Origin: Paenarthrobacter nitroguajacolicus
Lineage (GTDB): Bacteria; Actinomycetota; Actinomycetes; Actinomycetales; Micrococcaceae
Assembly (NCBI RefSeq): GCF_029952445.1
Contig: NZ_JAQPPK010000007.1
Location: forward strand, 1 to 64,000
Direction of reading: 5' to 3'
DNA length: 64,000 bases
The first letter of the stretch is position 1. The number at the start of each line of letters is the position of its first letter. Shown here piece after piece: positions 34,922 through 43,649 of the stretch. Below the pieces are notes generated by a model. That model was not told where the DNA came from. It worked only from the letters and a program-made list of their open reading frames with translations, and ran no database searches. Both the position numbers and the translations under genes were made by a program.

Positions 34922-35524
34922 ATGACAGTTCTCGATCCCCCGGCGGGGCTGCGCATGGATATGCAGCGGAACCGGATGGCGTTGGTGGACGCGGCCGGCC
35001 GGCTCTTTGGAGCCGGCCGTTCGGCTACGATGACCGAAATCGCCGCCGAAGCCGGGATCTCCTCGGCCACGGCCTACCGCCACTTCGCCTCCGTGGAAGA
35101 CGTGCTTGCCGCGTACCGCTTCGAGGTAGGCCAGGAACTCCTGGAGTTCAGCCGCATCCAGTGCTCCGAAGGGATGGAGCTCCTGACAGCAGTGTGCACC
35201 AAATGGGTGGAGCTGGTGGTCCAGCACGGTGAGTCGATGGTCCATACCCGCTCTGCCGAGGGCTACCTTGCCCGCGTGCGTGCGGGGGCCTACTACCTGA
35301 CCGTTCAGGCCGAAGCGCTGGAGCGGCCCCTGGAAGAAGCGTCCCGGGCATTGGGAATCCAGCACCCTGGCGACGAAGCACTTTTCCTGTGGAACAGCTT
35401 CTTCGACCCCCGCGAAATCTATGACCTGATCCGTACTCTGGACCTTACAGCCGCCCAGGTCTCCGCCCGTCTGGTCAGGACTTACACGGCGGCCCTGACA
35501 GGCTGGTCCACATCCAGGTCCTAA
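34922..35524 (+). CDS. TetR-family regulator, first of a tandem pair
   Basis: The 200-residue protein has the TetR helix-turn-helix MTEIAAEAGISSATAYRHFASVEDVLAAYRF at about residues 38-68 and a helical ligand domain. The next gene is a clear paralogue: blocks such as SATAYRHFASVED and YLTVQAEALERPL are nearly identical in both. It begins 4 nt after the aminotransferase stop, so it is part of the operon behind site S3. It is a candidate repressor for sites S1-S6. Confidence 0.9.
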   Translation: MTVLDPPAGLRMDMQRNRMALVDAAGRLFGAGRSATMTEIAAEAGISSATAYRHFASVEDVLAAYRFEVGQELLEFSRIQCSEGMELLTAVCTKWVELVVQHGESMVHTRSAEGYLARVRAGAYYLTVQAEALERPLEEASRALGIQHPGDEALFLWNSFFDPREIYDLIRTLDLTAAQVSARLVRTYTAALTGWSTSRS

Positions 35525-35552
35525 GCTATGAGGTGAGGAAAGGGTGCCATCA

Positions 35553-36140
35553 ATGCGTAGCGACACACAACGCAACCGCCGTCAATTGGTCAAAGCCGCG
35601 GGACAGCTTTTCGCGTCACGCCGCGGAACCATCAGCATGACTGATGTGGCCAAGCACGCGGAGATCTCAACCGCTACGGCGTACCGGCATTTTGCGTCAG
35701 TTGAAGACATCCTTGCCGAATACCGGTTCGGGGTCGGTGAAAAGCTGCGCGACTACAGTTTGAAGCAGCAGGAGATGTCCGGCGTCGAGCTTTTAAGTGC
35801 CGTTAGCCGCAAATGGGTGGATCTCGTTACGCGTCACGGTGGAGCGATGCTCTACACCCGTTCCGGCGAGGGTTATCTTGCCCGCCTGCGCACTGGAGCC
35901 TTCTACCTCACCGTCCAGGCTGATGCGCTGGAGCGCCCCTTGCGGGAAGCCTGCGAAGAACTGGGACTGCCTCCCATCGGCGACGAAGCGATGTTCCTTT
36001 GGAACATCCTCTTTGACCCCCGCGAAATCCTGGACCTCATCAACACGGTGGGACTCACCAAGGATCAGGCGACAAGCCGGCTCATCGCCGCACTCAAGGG
36101 TGCGCTTGCCGGTTGGAGCGAGGACCGCGAGCGGGCGTAG
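35553..36140 (+). CDS. TetR-family regulator, second of a tandem pair
   Basis: The ATG at 35553 follows AGGAAAGG with a 9-nt gap and gives 195 residues; a GTG at 35544 is too close to that site. The helix-turn-helix reads MTDVAKHAEISTATAYRHFASVEDILAEYRF. The ligand domain keeps the same framework as the preceding paralogue (YTRSGEGYLARLRTGAFYLTVQADALERPL), with differences that may mean another ligand. Two paralogues in tandem suggest heterodimers or split ligand sensing. Confidence 0.9.
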   Translation: MRSDTQRNRRQLVKAAGQLFASRRGTISMTDVAKHAEISTATAYRHFASVEDILAEYRFGVGEKLRDYSLKQQEMSGVELLSAVSRKWVDLVTRHGGAMLYTRSGEGYLARLRTGAFYLTVQADALERPLREACEELGLPPIGDEAMFLWNILFDPREILDLINTVGLTKDQATSRLIAALKGALAGWSEDRERA

Positions 36141-36152
36141 GCCGCAACGCGG

Positions 36153-36620
36153 TCAGCGGGTTAGTTCACGGATCCGATCGGTCGGCAACGCTGTAAGGGC
36201 CGCGGCCCGGAAAACGTCCAGTCGGCCGGATTCGAGTCCTTCCATGACGTCGTCGCGGAGCCTCCGGATGCACTCATCCTTCTCCTCCAGCGCCGCGGCG
36301 AGTTGACGGACGGTAGCGGTTAGTCCGGCGAGGTGCCACTGGTGCTGGGCCCCTGAGTAGTGGAGTTCCTGGTAGGCACCTGCAAGCCTTTTGACGTCTG
36401 CTGCCCTGATTCCCACCACCTCGGCGACGGCTGCAAGCGGAACCTTGTCTGCCAAGGCTGTTGCGATGGCCTCGTTGCGACGACCCAGCAGTGAGCGTAC
36501 GTGACTGTCAATGCGTGCCCGCGTCACCCGTGACTGCGAGAGTCGCAGCTCCAACCGGCCGAGGCTGGGCTTCGCCGGGGTGATGCGGCGACGCGGGCGG
36601 GCTTCAGCTACGTAGGTCAT
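36153..36620 (-). CDS. hypothetical helical DNA-binding-like protein
   Basis: The 155-residue protein has a basic N-terminus (ARPRRRITPAKPSL), a region like a helix-turn-helix (VPLAAVAEVVGIRAADVKRLAGAYQEL) and a coiled-coil-prone segment (VRQLAAALEEKDECIRRLRDDVM). The family is not recognised. Its start lies inside the end of the upstream 71-residue gene (17-nt overlap), so the two are coexpressed, and both are downstream of operator S4. Confidence 0.7.
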   Translation of the reverse strand: MTYVAEARPRRRITPAKPSLGRLELRLSQSRVTRARIDSHVRSLLGRRNEAIATALADKVPLAAVAEVVGIRAADVKRLAGAYQELHYSGAQHQWHLAGLTATVRQLAAALEEKDECIRRLRDDVMEGLESGRLDVFRAAALTALPTDRIRELTR

Positions 36621-36819
36621 GGCGCGTCAGGCCTTGGACCAACTGCCAGTCAACTGCCGAATCGCCGTGGGTCGGCATGATGCTGCCCTCGAGCACGCGC
36701 TTGCTGTGCCCGGTTTCGCCGGCAGGGGCCCAGATGCCACTGACCGGGCAATGGCTTCCCGTACCGGCAACGAAAAGGCTGCGGCGCGGTGCTGCAGGTT
36801 GTCCAACAATGCTCAACAT
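36604..36819 (-). CDS. small protein of unknown function (71 aa)
   Basis: The ATG at 36819 is preceded by GGAGG with 6-nt spacing. The sequence (SLFVAGTGSHCPVSGIWAP...VLEGSIMPTHGDSAVDWQLV) resembles small YjzC-like proteins in layout: a CP-SG turn, a basic middle and a W near the end. The match is weak. Operator S4 lies 60 nt upstream, so it should belong to the regulon. Confidence 0.65.
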   Translation of the reverse strand: MLSIVGQPAAPRRSLFVAGTGSHCPVSGIWAPAGETGHSKRVLEGSIMPTHGDSAVDWQLVQGLTRHDLRS

Positions 36820-36879
36820 CTCATGCCTCCGACGCTGGGGAATCTCGTGGTTTAAGCCTATGGCCCAACTCACTTTAAA

Positions 36880-36897
36880 GCAAGAAAGTTTTCTCAT
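36880..36897 (-). promoter_or_regulatory. site S4: operator-like palindrome
   Basis: GCAAGAAAGTTTTCTCAT is a copy of the ATGAGAAA-N2-TTTCTCAT element. No TTGAC at the expected distance is seen on either strand, so only the operator is called. It lies upstream of the 71-residue gene. Confidence 0.5.
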
Positions 36898-36917
36898 TTG
36901 TTTAAGAATTCTCATGC

Positions 36918-37151
36918 TTATTGCAGGTACTTGAACACACCCCAGCCCTCTGCCAGCAATGCGCAATCGTCCTTGTGCCTGGCCCCGAACGCGGGGGTCT
37001 TCTTCCGGGATGGCGCGCGGAAGAAGGCCGGCGACCCGCAGCCCAGGCACACCAGTCCACGCTGGCTGCTCTTGCGCCACGAGGGGTCGCGTTCGCTGTA
37101 CTCCGCGGCGTGCCAGTCCCGCCCGTCCCGTGTACTCAGAGCCCATTTCAT
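36918..37151 (-). CDS. small cysteine-containing protein (CoiA N-terminus-like)
   Basis: The 77-residue protein has RGLVCLGCGSPAFFR and FGARHKDDC, the Cys/His spacing of a small zinc finger like the N-terminal part of competence CoiA proteins. Its ATG overlaps the stop of the glutamate dehydrogenase gene (ATGA), so it is translated from that transcript. The function is unknown and the family match is tentative. Confidence 0.65.
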   Translation of the reverse strand: MKWALSTRDGRDWHAAEYSERDPSWRKSSQRGLVCLGCGSPAFFRAPSRKKTPAFGARHKDDCALLAEGWGVFKYLQ

Positions 37152-40100
37152 GCCCGGCCCGCCTTCCTCAGCGTTCCAAGGTATGCGGACAACGCCTCGA
37201 AGCTGTTCGCCGGGGCCAGCTCCAGCAACCGCTCGGACTCGTTGAGCCGCGCGTGATGCAACTGCTCCCAGGCGGAAATGCGGTCAGCGCCGTCCGTCAA
37301 ACCGTCCAGGCCGAGAACGGCCACCGTCAGTTCAGGGACGACGGCGGACACGTCGTCCCGCAGCGACGCCCGCGCCATCGCCTGCCATTTAGTTGAGCGC
37401 GGCAGCTCGTCCACGCGGCCCAGCAGAGCCTCGATCCGGAAGCGGTCCCGCACGGTGAAATAGACCGGAGCGATGGATTCCAGGGATTGGCCGGTGACCT
37501 GTTGAACCTTCGCTATATCCAGCAGCGTGAACGCTTCCCTGAGCTCTGCCCACATCCTTCCAACTTCGAACGGTAGCCCCCAGGTGTGGGCTGAATCCTC
37601 CAGCGCAGCGACATCTTCCTTTTCAGCGCCCATAAGGAGTTCGGGCAGCTGCCAGCGGAGTGCTTCCACCACGGGTCGATAGAGGTTGATGCACTCTCCG
37701 ATGGGGAGCTGATGGTTGTACTGGGTGAACCAGCGCATGGTCCGATCCAGCACACGGCGAATGTCCAAGTAGATCCGGCTCCATTTCTCAGCCGGCAGAT
37801 CGGCGCATTGATGCACCAAGCCGATGGAGAGATCCCGGAGACCGAAGAGTTCACTGGCAATGACAAAGGCCTTGACCGCCGCGGCTTCATCGACCGAAGT
37901 TTCCTCCATGAGCCTGAACACCGACGTGACTCCGCCGATGTTAATGGCATCGTTGGCGAGCACTGTGGCGATGATGTCATCCCGCAATGGATGACGCTCA
38001 GTCCCCTCGTCCAGCTTGGCCACTACCGGATCGGGGAAATAGCCCTTCAGGAACTTGACCAGGTAGGGATCCTCGAGCAGCGGAGTAGTACGGATGCTGC
38101 TGGCCAGGGTGTTCTTGGCATAAGCGGCCAGGACAGACAATTCCGGAGAAGTGAGGCCCTTGCCCTGCTCGATTCGGTCTTCGAGGACACGCGTACTGGG
38201 AAGGAATTCCAGATTGCGGTCGAGTTCGCCGCGGCCCTCAAGGAACTGCATCAGCCGTTCATAGTTAGGGAACGACGCCGGTGGGAACCTTCTGTCGGTC
38301 AGGAGCAAGACGTTCTGGGCTACGTTGTCGGTCAGCACCAATTCCGCGATCTCGTCCGTGAGGGCTTCCAGGAATGGCGTGCGCTCAGCAGCGGAAAGTT
38401 TTCCTTCCCTGATGGACTGGTCGACCAGGATCTTGATGTTCACTTCATGGTCGGAGCAGTCCACGCCGGCCGAGTTGTCGATTGCGTCGGTGTTGATGAG
38501 GACTCCGGCCAAGGCCGCTTCAACCCGACCGGCCTGGGTCACGCCCAAGTTGCCGCCTTCCACCACAATGCGGGCTCGCACCTGATTGCCATTGACCCGA
38601 ATGGAGTCATTTGCACGATCGCCTGCATCGGCATGGCTTTCGGTGCTGGCTTTGACGTAAGTTCCGATACCGCCGTTGTAGAGCAGGTCAACAGGAGCCT
38701 TCAGGATTGCCTGCAGAAGGGCCGTCGGGCTCATTGATTCGACCGCTGGATCCAGGCCAAGTGCTGCGCGAACGGCTGGATGGATAGGAATGGCGCGGGC
38801 TGTCCGCGGCCAGACCCCGCCGCCGTCGCTGATCAACGACGCGTCGTAGTCTGCCCAACTGGAGCGCGGCAGTGCGAAAAGCCTCGCGCGTTCCGTGAAA
38901 GAGGATGCGGCATCCGGTTTCGGGTCCAGGAAAATGTGCCGATGGTCGAAGGCCGCAACTAATTGCACGTGCTGCGAGAGCAGCATGCCGTTGCCGAAGA
39001 CGTCTCCGCTCATGTCGCCGATTCCCGTAACCGTAAAGTCGGTCGTGCGGGGGTCAAGGCCGAGTTCGCTGAAGTGAATCTTGGCCGATTCCCATGCCCC
39101 GCGTGCCGTGATGCCCATGCTCTTGTGGTCGTATCCCACGGAACCGCCAGAAGCGAACGCATCCCCCAGCCAGTATCTATAGCCAGCAGCTACTTCATTG
39201 GCTAAGTCCGAGAAAGAGGCCGTTCCCTTGTCGGCCGCCACCACGAGGTAAGAGTCGTCGCCGTCGTACCTCACCACGTTCGGCGGGGCGACAACCTGAC
39301 GCTCGCCGTTTACAAAGCGGATGTTGTCCGTGACATCAAGCAGGCCTCGGATGAAGATCCGGTAGCATTCCTGACCTGCCGTCAATTGCCGGGCCCGGTC
39401 CGTGATCCCCGCAACCACTTTCGCATAGAAGCCACCTTTGGCTCCATCCGGCACGATCACGGAGTTTTTGACGGTTTGAGCTTTGACCAGTCCAAGGACT
39501 TCGGTGCGGAAATCTTCCTGCCGGTCCGACCATCGGAGTCCGCCGCGGGCCGTGAGGCCAAAGCGCAGATGCACTCCTTCCACGCGTGGCGAGTACACCC
39601 AAACTTCGTGTGCGGGGCGCGGACTGGGCAGCAGGTCAAGCCCCGAAGGGTCCAACTTGAGGCTGATGTGCGGATGGCCCTGGTAAAAGTTTGTTCGCAC
39701 GGTTGCCCTGATCAAGGAAGCCAGCGCACCCACTACGAAGGCCGCATCCATGGTGGCCACGTCGTCCATTGCAGCGGCCACGGTCGCATCGGCTGAGTCC
39801 AGAAATACCGCACGGTCGTTGGGCAGGTTGGGGTCGAACTTTGCTGAGAACAAGCCCACCAATGATTTGGTCGCCCCAGGATGTGACTGCAGCGTGGACG
39901 CTATGAATTCGAAGGAATGCTGCGTCCCCAGTTGCCTGAGGTACTTCACGTAGCTGCGAAGCAGCGCAATGATCCGCCAGTCAAACCCCTGTTGCAGGAC
40001 CAAGGAGTTGAGTAGATCCGACTCGGCCTCCCCACCCAGAACCGCCCGGAAAGCCGCGGGGAGCAAATCCCATGCTTCCGGTGAACCTGATTCCGCAGGT

Positions 40101-41848
40101 GCGCTCACCAAGAGGTCGTAAAGGTGGGCCGCCACCCCCTGAGAGTCGACGACTTCATACGGACGCTCCTCGTGGACCGCCAAACCAAGATGTTCAAAGT
40201 ACGGCAGGAGGCGGCTCAGGCTCTCCGCCTGACGGAGATAGAGCCGGATCCGGAGGTCTGGGTCGGAACAATTTTCGCCCTCGCGCCGAACGGCAAGCCG
40301 AGCCGCCGTCGTGCTGTCATCCGCACTCAGGTCTTCGAACCAGTCGATGTCCGCGGCTGCGTCCTCCACGCTGTACCGGACCTGGTACTCCGGCGGGAAG
40401 GCTTCACTCCACCGTTTGACAAGGGCCTCCGCCACGGCTGCCGGGTGACGGGATCGAAGAGCGTCGAGAACACCTTCGGGCCATGATCGGATTGCGCGGT
40501 TGACCCGCTGCTCCACCGTTTTTGCGTGAATATCTCCAGGAGTTTCGGTGGATGTCCAGACGGTGAAGAAGATACGCGCCAGGGCGGAGGAACTGACCCG
40601 TGCTTCGTGCTCGATATCGACGGCGTCGAACGTGCCTCGCAATTCGCTTTCTATCCGTTGACGGACCGCAGTGTTGTAGCGGTCGCGCGGCAGATAAACC
40701 AGGACGGTCACGAATCTGCCGAAGGCGTCCTGCCGCAGGAACGCACTCGAACGCCGCCGCTCCTGCATCCGCATAATGCTGCCGGCAATCTGCAACAGCT
40801 CTTCGACGCCGATCTGGAACAGTTCGTCGCGAGGGTAGGTTTCAAGGATCGCCATGAGTTGCCGGCCTGAATGACTGGCCGGATCCAATCCGCTGCGTTC
40901 CATGACGGCGGTGATGGTCTCGGCGACCAATGGGATGCCATCCACCGGCCCGGTGTAGACGCTCGATGTAAACAGGCCCAGGAAGCGATGCTCGCCGGTC
41001 ACCTGCCCTTCGGAGTCGAAGGTCTTAATCCCGATGTAATCCAGGTGGGCGTCGCGATGGATGGTGGATCGTGAGCGTGCTTTGGTCACGATCGCGGCAA
41101 TCGGCTCACGTGCCGAGTCACGGGCAGTGCCAGTCAGGACGCGGAATTCGGCACGCGTGTCGGCCCTCTTCCGGAGAACACCTAAACCGGTTCCATCGAT
41201 GGCAGTCAGGCGATCCTCAGGTTCCCCACGCTCCAGGATGTATTGGCGATAGCCGATGAAGACGAAGTGATTGCTGCGGAGCCACTCAAGAAGATTGCGT
41301 GCCTTCCCGTTCCCGGGCAGGGCGGCAGCAACCTGGTTTAGCCTGTCTCGCATGGCGGCCCAGTCGGCGGTCGCCGCCGCGACGTCGGCCAGCACCTGCC
41401 GGATGGCGTTCAGCAGCTGCCCGAGCTGTTGCTGGGTGAGGAGGTCTCTGAGTTCGACGGCGATCCACGACTCGGTTCCCGCATCCAGCGTGGATGAGGC
41501 TGGACGCAGCTCCCTGAGCTCCCCATCCTCACCTCGTTGCGTGGCGAACCTGGGATGGACTACGAAACGGATTCCTAAGCCGCGACGGGTCACCTCAGCC
41601 AGTATCGAGTCCACAACGAACGGTGAGTCCTTGCAAGCGACCCCGACCACGGTGGCGCCAGCATCCGGCAGGGCCCCGACCCACGATTCCGCGCCGCGAG
41701 TCCGCGCCGCTTCGAAGTGCGCGGCCGCTCGTGCTTCGAGTACACCGGCGCCATAGAATTCCCTGTCCTCCGGCGACGCTTCGGCATAGTAGTGGGCTAC
41801 GAAATGCTCGGGCAGCGTGTGGGCTTCCATTCCTTGTTCCGTGGACAC
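37148..41848 (-). CDS. gdh: NAD-specific glutamate dehydrogenase, large (GDH180-type)
   Basis: The 1566-residue protein has the length and order of bacterial large NAD-GDHs: a long N-terminal ACT-like regulatory region (VVDSILAEVTRRGLGIRFVVHPRF), a central catalytic domain with GGLRWSDRQEDFRTEVLGLVKAQ, KNSVIVPDGAKGGF and FGNGMLLSQHVQLVAAFDHRHIFLDP, and a long C-terminal region. It oxidises glutamate to 2-oxoglutarate and ammonia for energy. Promoter/operator site S5 lies just upstream, linking it to the oxoprolinase regulon, whose product is glutamate. Confidence 0.95.
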   Translation of the reverse strand: MSTEQGMEAHTLPEHFVAHYYAEASPEDREFYGAGVLEARAAAHFEAARTRGAESWVGALPDAGATVVGVACKDSPFVVDSILAEVTRRGLGIRFVVHPRFATQRGEDGELRELRPASSTLDAGTESWIAVELRDLLTQQQLGQLLNAIRQVLADVAAATADWAAMRDRLNQVAAALPGNGKARNLLEWLRSNHFVFIGYRQYILERGEPEDRLTAIDGTGLGVLRKRADTRAEFRVLTGTARDSAREPIAAIVTKARSRSTIHRDAHLDYIGIKTFDSEGQVTGEHRFLGLFTSSVYTGPVDGIPLVAETITAVMERSGLDPASHSGRQLMAILETYPRDELFQIGVEELLQIAGSIMRMQERRRSSAFLRQDAFGRFVTVLVYLPRDRYNTAVRQRIESELRGTFDAVDIEHEARVSSSALARIFFTVWTSTETPGDIHAKTVEQRVNRAIRSWPEGVLDALRSRHPAAVAEALVKRWSEAFPPEYQVRYSVEDAAADIDWFEDLSADDSTTAARLAVRREGENCSDPDLRIRLYLRQAESLSRLLPYFEHLGLAVHEERPYEVVDSQGVAAHLYDLLVSAPAESGSPEAWDLLPAAFRAVLGGEAESDLLNSLVLQQGFDWRIIALLRSYVKYLRQLGTQHSFEFIASTLQSHPGATKSLVGLFSAKFDPNLPNDRAVFLDSADATVAAAMDDVATMDAAFVVGALASLIRATVRTNFYQGHPHISLKLDPSGLDLLPSPRPAHEVWVYSPRVEGVHLRFGLTARGGLRWSDRQEDFRTEVLGLVKAQTVKNSVIVPDGAKGGFYAKVVAGITDRARQLTAGQECYRIFIRGLLDVTDNIRFVNGERQVVAPPNVVRYDGDDSYLVVAADKGTASFSDLANEVAAGYRYWLGDAFASGGSVGYDHKSMGITARGAWESAKIHFSELGLDPRTTDFTVTGIGDMSGDVFGNGMLLSQHVQLVAAFDHRHIFLDPKPDAASSFTERARLFALPRSSWADYDASLISDGGGVWPRTARAIPIHPAVRAALGLDPAVESMSPTALLQAILKAPVDLLYNGGIGTYVKASTESHADAGDRANDSIRVNGNQVRARIVVEGGNLGVTQAGRVEAALAGVLINTDAIDNSAGVDCSDHEVNIKILVDQSIREGKLSAAERTPFLEALTDEIAELVLTDNVAQNVLLLTDRRFPPASFPNYERLMQFLEGRGELDRNLEFLPSTRVLEDRIEQGKGLTSPELSVLAAYAKNTLASSIRTTPLLEDPYLVKFLKGYFPDPVVAKLDEGTERHPLRDDIIATVLANDAINIGGVTSVFRLMEETSVDEAAAVKAFVIASELFGLRDLSIGLVHQCADLPAEKWSRIYLDIRRVLDRTMRWFTQYNHQLPIGECINLYRPVVEALRWQLPELLMGAEKEDVAALEDSAHTWGLPFEVGRMWAELREAFTLLDIAKVQQVTGQSLESIAPVYFTVRDRFRIEALLGRVDELPRSTKWQAMARASLRDDVSAVVPELTVAVLGLDGLTDGADRISAWEQLHHARLNESERLLELAPANSFEALSAYLGTLRKAGRA

Positions 41849-41894
41849 GTCGTGCTCCCTAAGGGTTTGGTGGGCTTCATCACGTCAAGAAGAT

Positions 41895-41929
41895 ATGAGA
41901 ATCTTTTCTCACATCATCCGGGACGTCAA
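41895..41929 (-). promoter_or_regulatory. site S5: promoter/operator for gdh
   Basis: On the minus strand TTGACG (41924-41929), 17 nt, then AAAGAT as a possible -10, within GTGAGAAAAGATTCTCAT (41895-41912). The same palindrome type as S1-S4 and S6, with the -35 two bases closer to the operator. Confidence 0.6.
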
Positions 41930-41954
41930 GGGTTTTCGAGAACGGCCGTGAGTC

Positions 41955-41991
41955 TTGACTCGCAGTGAAAGATTTGCGAAACTCTTCTCAA
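41955..41991 (+). promoter_or_regulatory. site S6: promoter with overlapping operator for gntK
   Basis: TTGACT (41955-41960), 17 nt, then GAAACT (41978-41983) within TTGCGAAACTCTTCTCAA (41974-41991). The spacing equals that of S1 and S2. Confidence 0.7.
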
Positions 41992-42052
41992 ATGTGAAGT
42001 ACATCCCATCTCGAGTGCATCAACGCCGACTTCATCGAAGGGAAGCGAAACC

Positions 42053-42562
42053 GTGGGTAACAAACACCTCCCACCCTTGATTGTCATGGGCGTTTCGGGC
42101 TGCGGTAAGTCCACCGTGGGATCGATGCTGGGAGAGCGCCTTGCGGCGCGGTTCAAAGATGGCGATGACCTGCACCCCGAAGCCAACAAAGCCAAGATGA
42201 GTGCGGGCATCCCCTTGGACGACGAAGACCGGAAGCCCTGGCTGGAAGAGATCGGCCGCGCCCTGCGCCGGTCCCAGGACGCTGGCGCACCACTGATCAT
42301 TGCCTGTTCGGCGTTGAAGCGAAGCTACCGTGATTTACTCCGACACCACGCCCCTGACGTTGTCTTTATCCACCTGAGCGGCGATCGCCAAACACTCCTG
42401 TCACGCATGAACGCCAGGGAAAACCACTTCATGCCGAGCAGCCTTCTGGATTCCCAGCTCAGCACACTGGAGCCGCTTGGTGTCGATGAAAAGCATATGC
42501 TGGTCGACATTCGTCTTGCACCAGATCCATTGGTAGAGGGGATTTGCAGTCGGCTGCCGTGA
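42053..42562 (+). CDS. gntK: gluconokinase, GntK type
   Basis: The 169-residue protein has the P-loop GVSGCGKST (13-21), FKDGDDLHPEANKAKMSAGIPLDDEDRKPWL, and LIIACSALKRSYRDLLR, the standard motifs of thermoresistant gluconokinases. It phosphorylates D-gluconate to 6-phosphogluconate. The start is GTG after AAGGGAAGCG. It is divergent from gdh and shares operator type S6. A gluconate enzyme in a glutamate regulon is unexpected. Confidence 0.93.
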   Translation: MGNKHLPPLIVMGVSGCGKSTVGSMLGERLAARFKDGDDLHPEANKAKMSAGIPLDDEDRKPWLEEIGRALRRSQDAGAPLIIACSALKRSYRDLLRHHAPDVVFIHLSGDRQTLLSRMNARENHFMPSSLLDSQLSTLEPLGVDEKHMLVDIRLAPDPLVEGICSRLP

Positions 42563-43649
42563 CCGTCAGCATTGTTGCCCAGGCCACTCCGCCCAACAAG
42601 CCCGGAGCCCTAAGAATGCCACGCTTACACAGTAGAACTCTTTGCGTCGATAAGGATGCTCACGGGCGACGTCGTACGGAAGCAATGCCGTGTGGAGCTT
42701 GAGCATGACTCGCGGTTTACCACCATGCCTGACGGTATCCGAAAGGGCAGGGCGTGCACGTCACTCCCCCTGCCCGGTGGTATCGACAAGCCAGAAGGTG
42801 TTGCGCCGCCAGGGATGAGGGCCCGGCCCCGCGGGGTTCCGCGTCCGTTCAGGGCGCCGGCAACGAATTCCAGACCCACCTCCGCGGTGAATACAAGGAT
42901 TGGTCAGGCGCCGTCCAACAGCCCCAAAGGCACGCAAACCTGGGATGAGTGTTTTCTTCGACGAAAGCCGCACGTATCCGCAGGAGATGGAAGGGTGCTT
43001 ATCGGCGAACTGGTCACCGTCGATATACTCCGACTAGCGCGTGAACTCCCCATGCTCCGGCGGCCCCGGAAGGGACAGCAACCTGCGCCGGGAAACTCCC
43101 CATTCATTCGTAGTCACGCCTGGACGTTGCCGACGAGACCTCCCCAAGGCACTCGATCGACCGCGGAGGCTGAATACTCCCCTCGCCACGGCCGCCGCAG
43201 ATAGTGCGCCTGCGAATGTGCGTTATGTCGCCCGCGCCACTCACATGCCATGAATAGATGGAGCCGACGGAGGGCAGACCCCATGGCCGGAATCAGGCTC
43301 AACAAAGCAGATTTAAGTGTGGACAATGTCCACACCCTCTTTGGCCTGACACAGCATCAGCCCAGCTGGCTTCCTCACTCAAGGAACGAGCCGAACCAAG
43401 AACTTTGACGCAAGATAGCGAAGTCATGTTGCGCTCGGTTCTCCTACCAATGAAGAGGTGTAGGCCGACCACGACCTACCGGACCTATCAAGAGAGGAAC
43501 GCATAACCCCAATTCAGAGCAAACGGAGGGCACACCAGCCACGACCCTAAACCCGCTCCCCCACAACAAAACAGGCGACCCGCGGCGCCAGGCACACCCC
43601 GCGGTCAGTGTCAGAGGGACCTGACCACCCAGAATGTACACACATTAAA
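42563..43649. other. gene-poor region with repeat copy D
   Basis: About 1.1 kb with no frame that shows a family match or a good ribosome site. It probably holds eroded genes. Near 43316 it carries a copy of the GTGTGGACA palindrome. Confidence 0.5.
43316..43339. repeat. dispersed repeat copy D: palindrome
   Basis: AAGTGTGGACAATGTCCACACC contains a perfect 19-nt palindrome with one central base (GTGTGGACA-A-TGTCCACAC). It matches the tip of repeat A at 16305 and, less well, of C at 19447. Confidence 0.55.

Noticed and set aside
33391..35070. 559-codon antisense frame over the SDR, aminotransferase and TetR genes
   Set aside because: It overlaps three well-supported genes on the opposite strand and shows no family features.
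42656..43204. 182-codon frame in the gene-poor region
   Set aside because: No domain, no ribosome site and mixed codon use; it is treated as eroded DNA.
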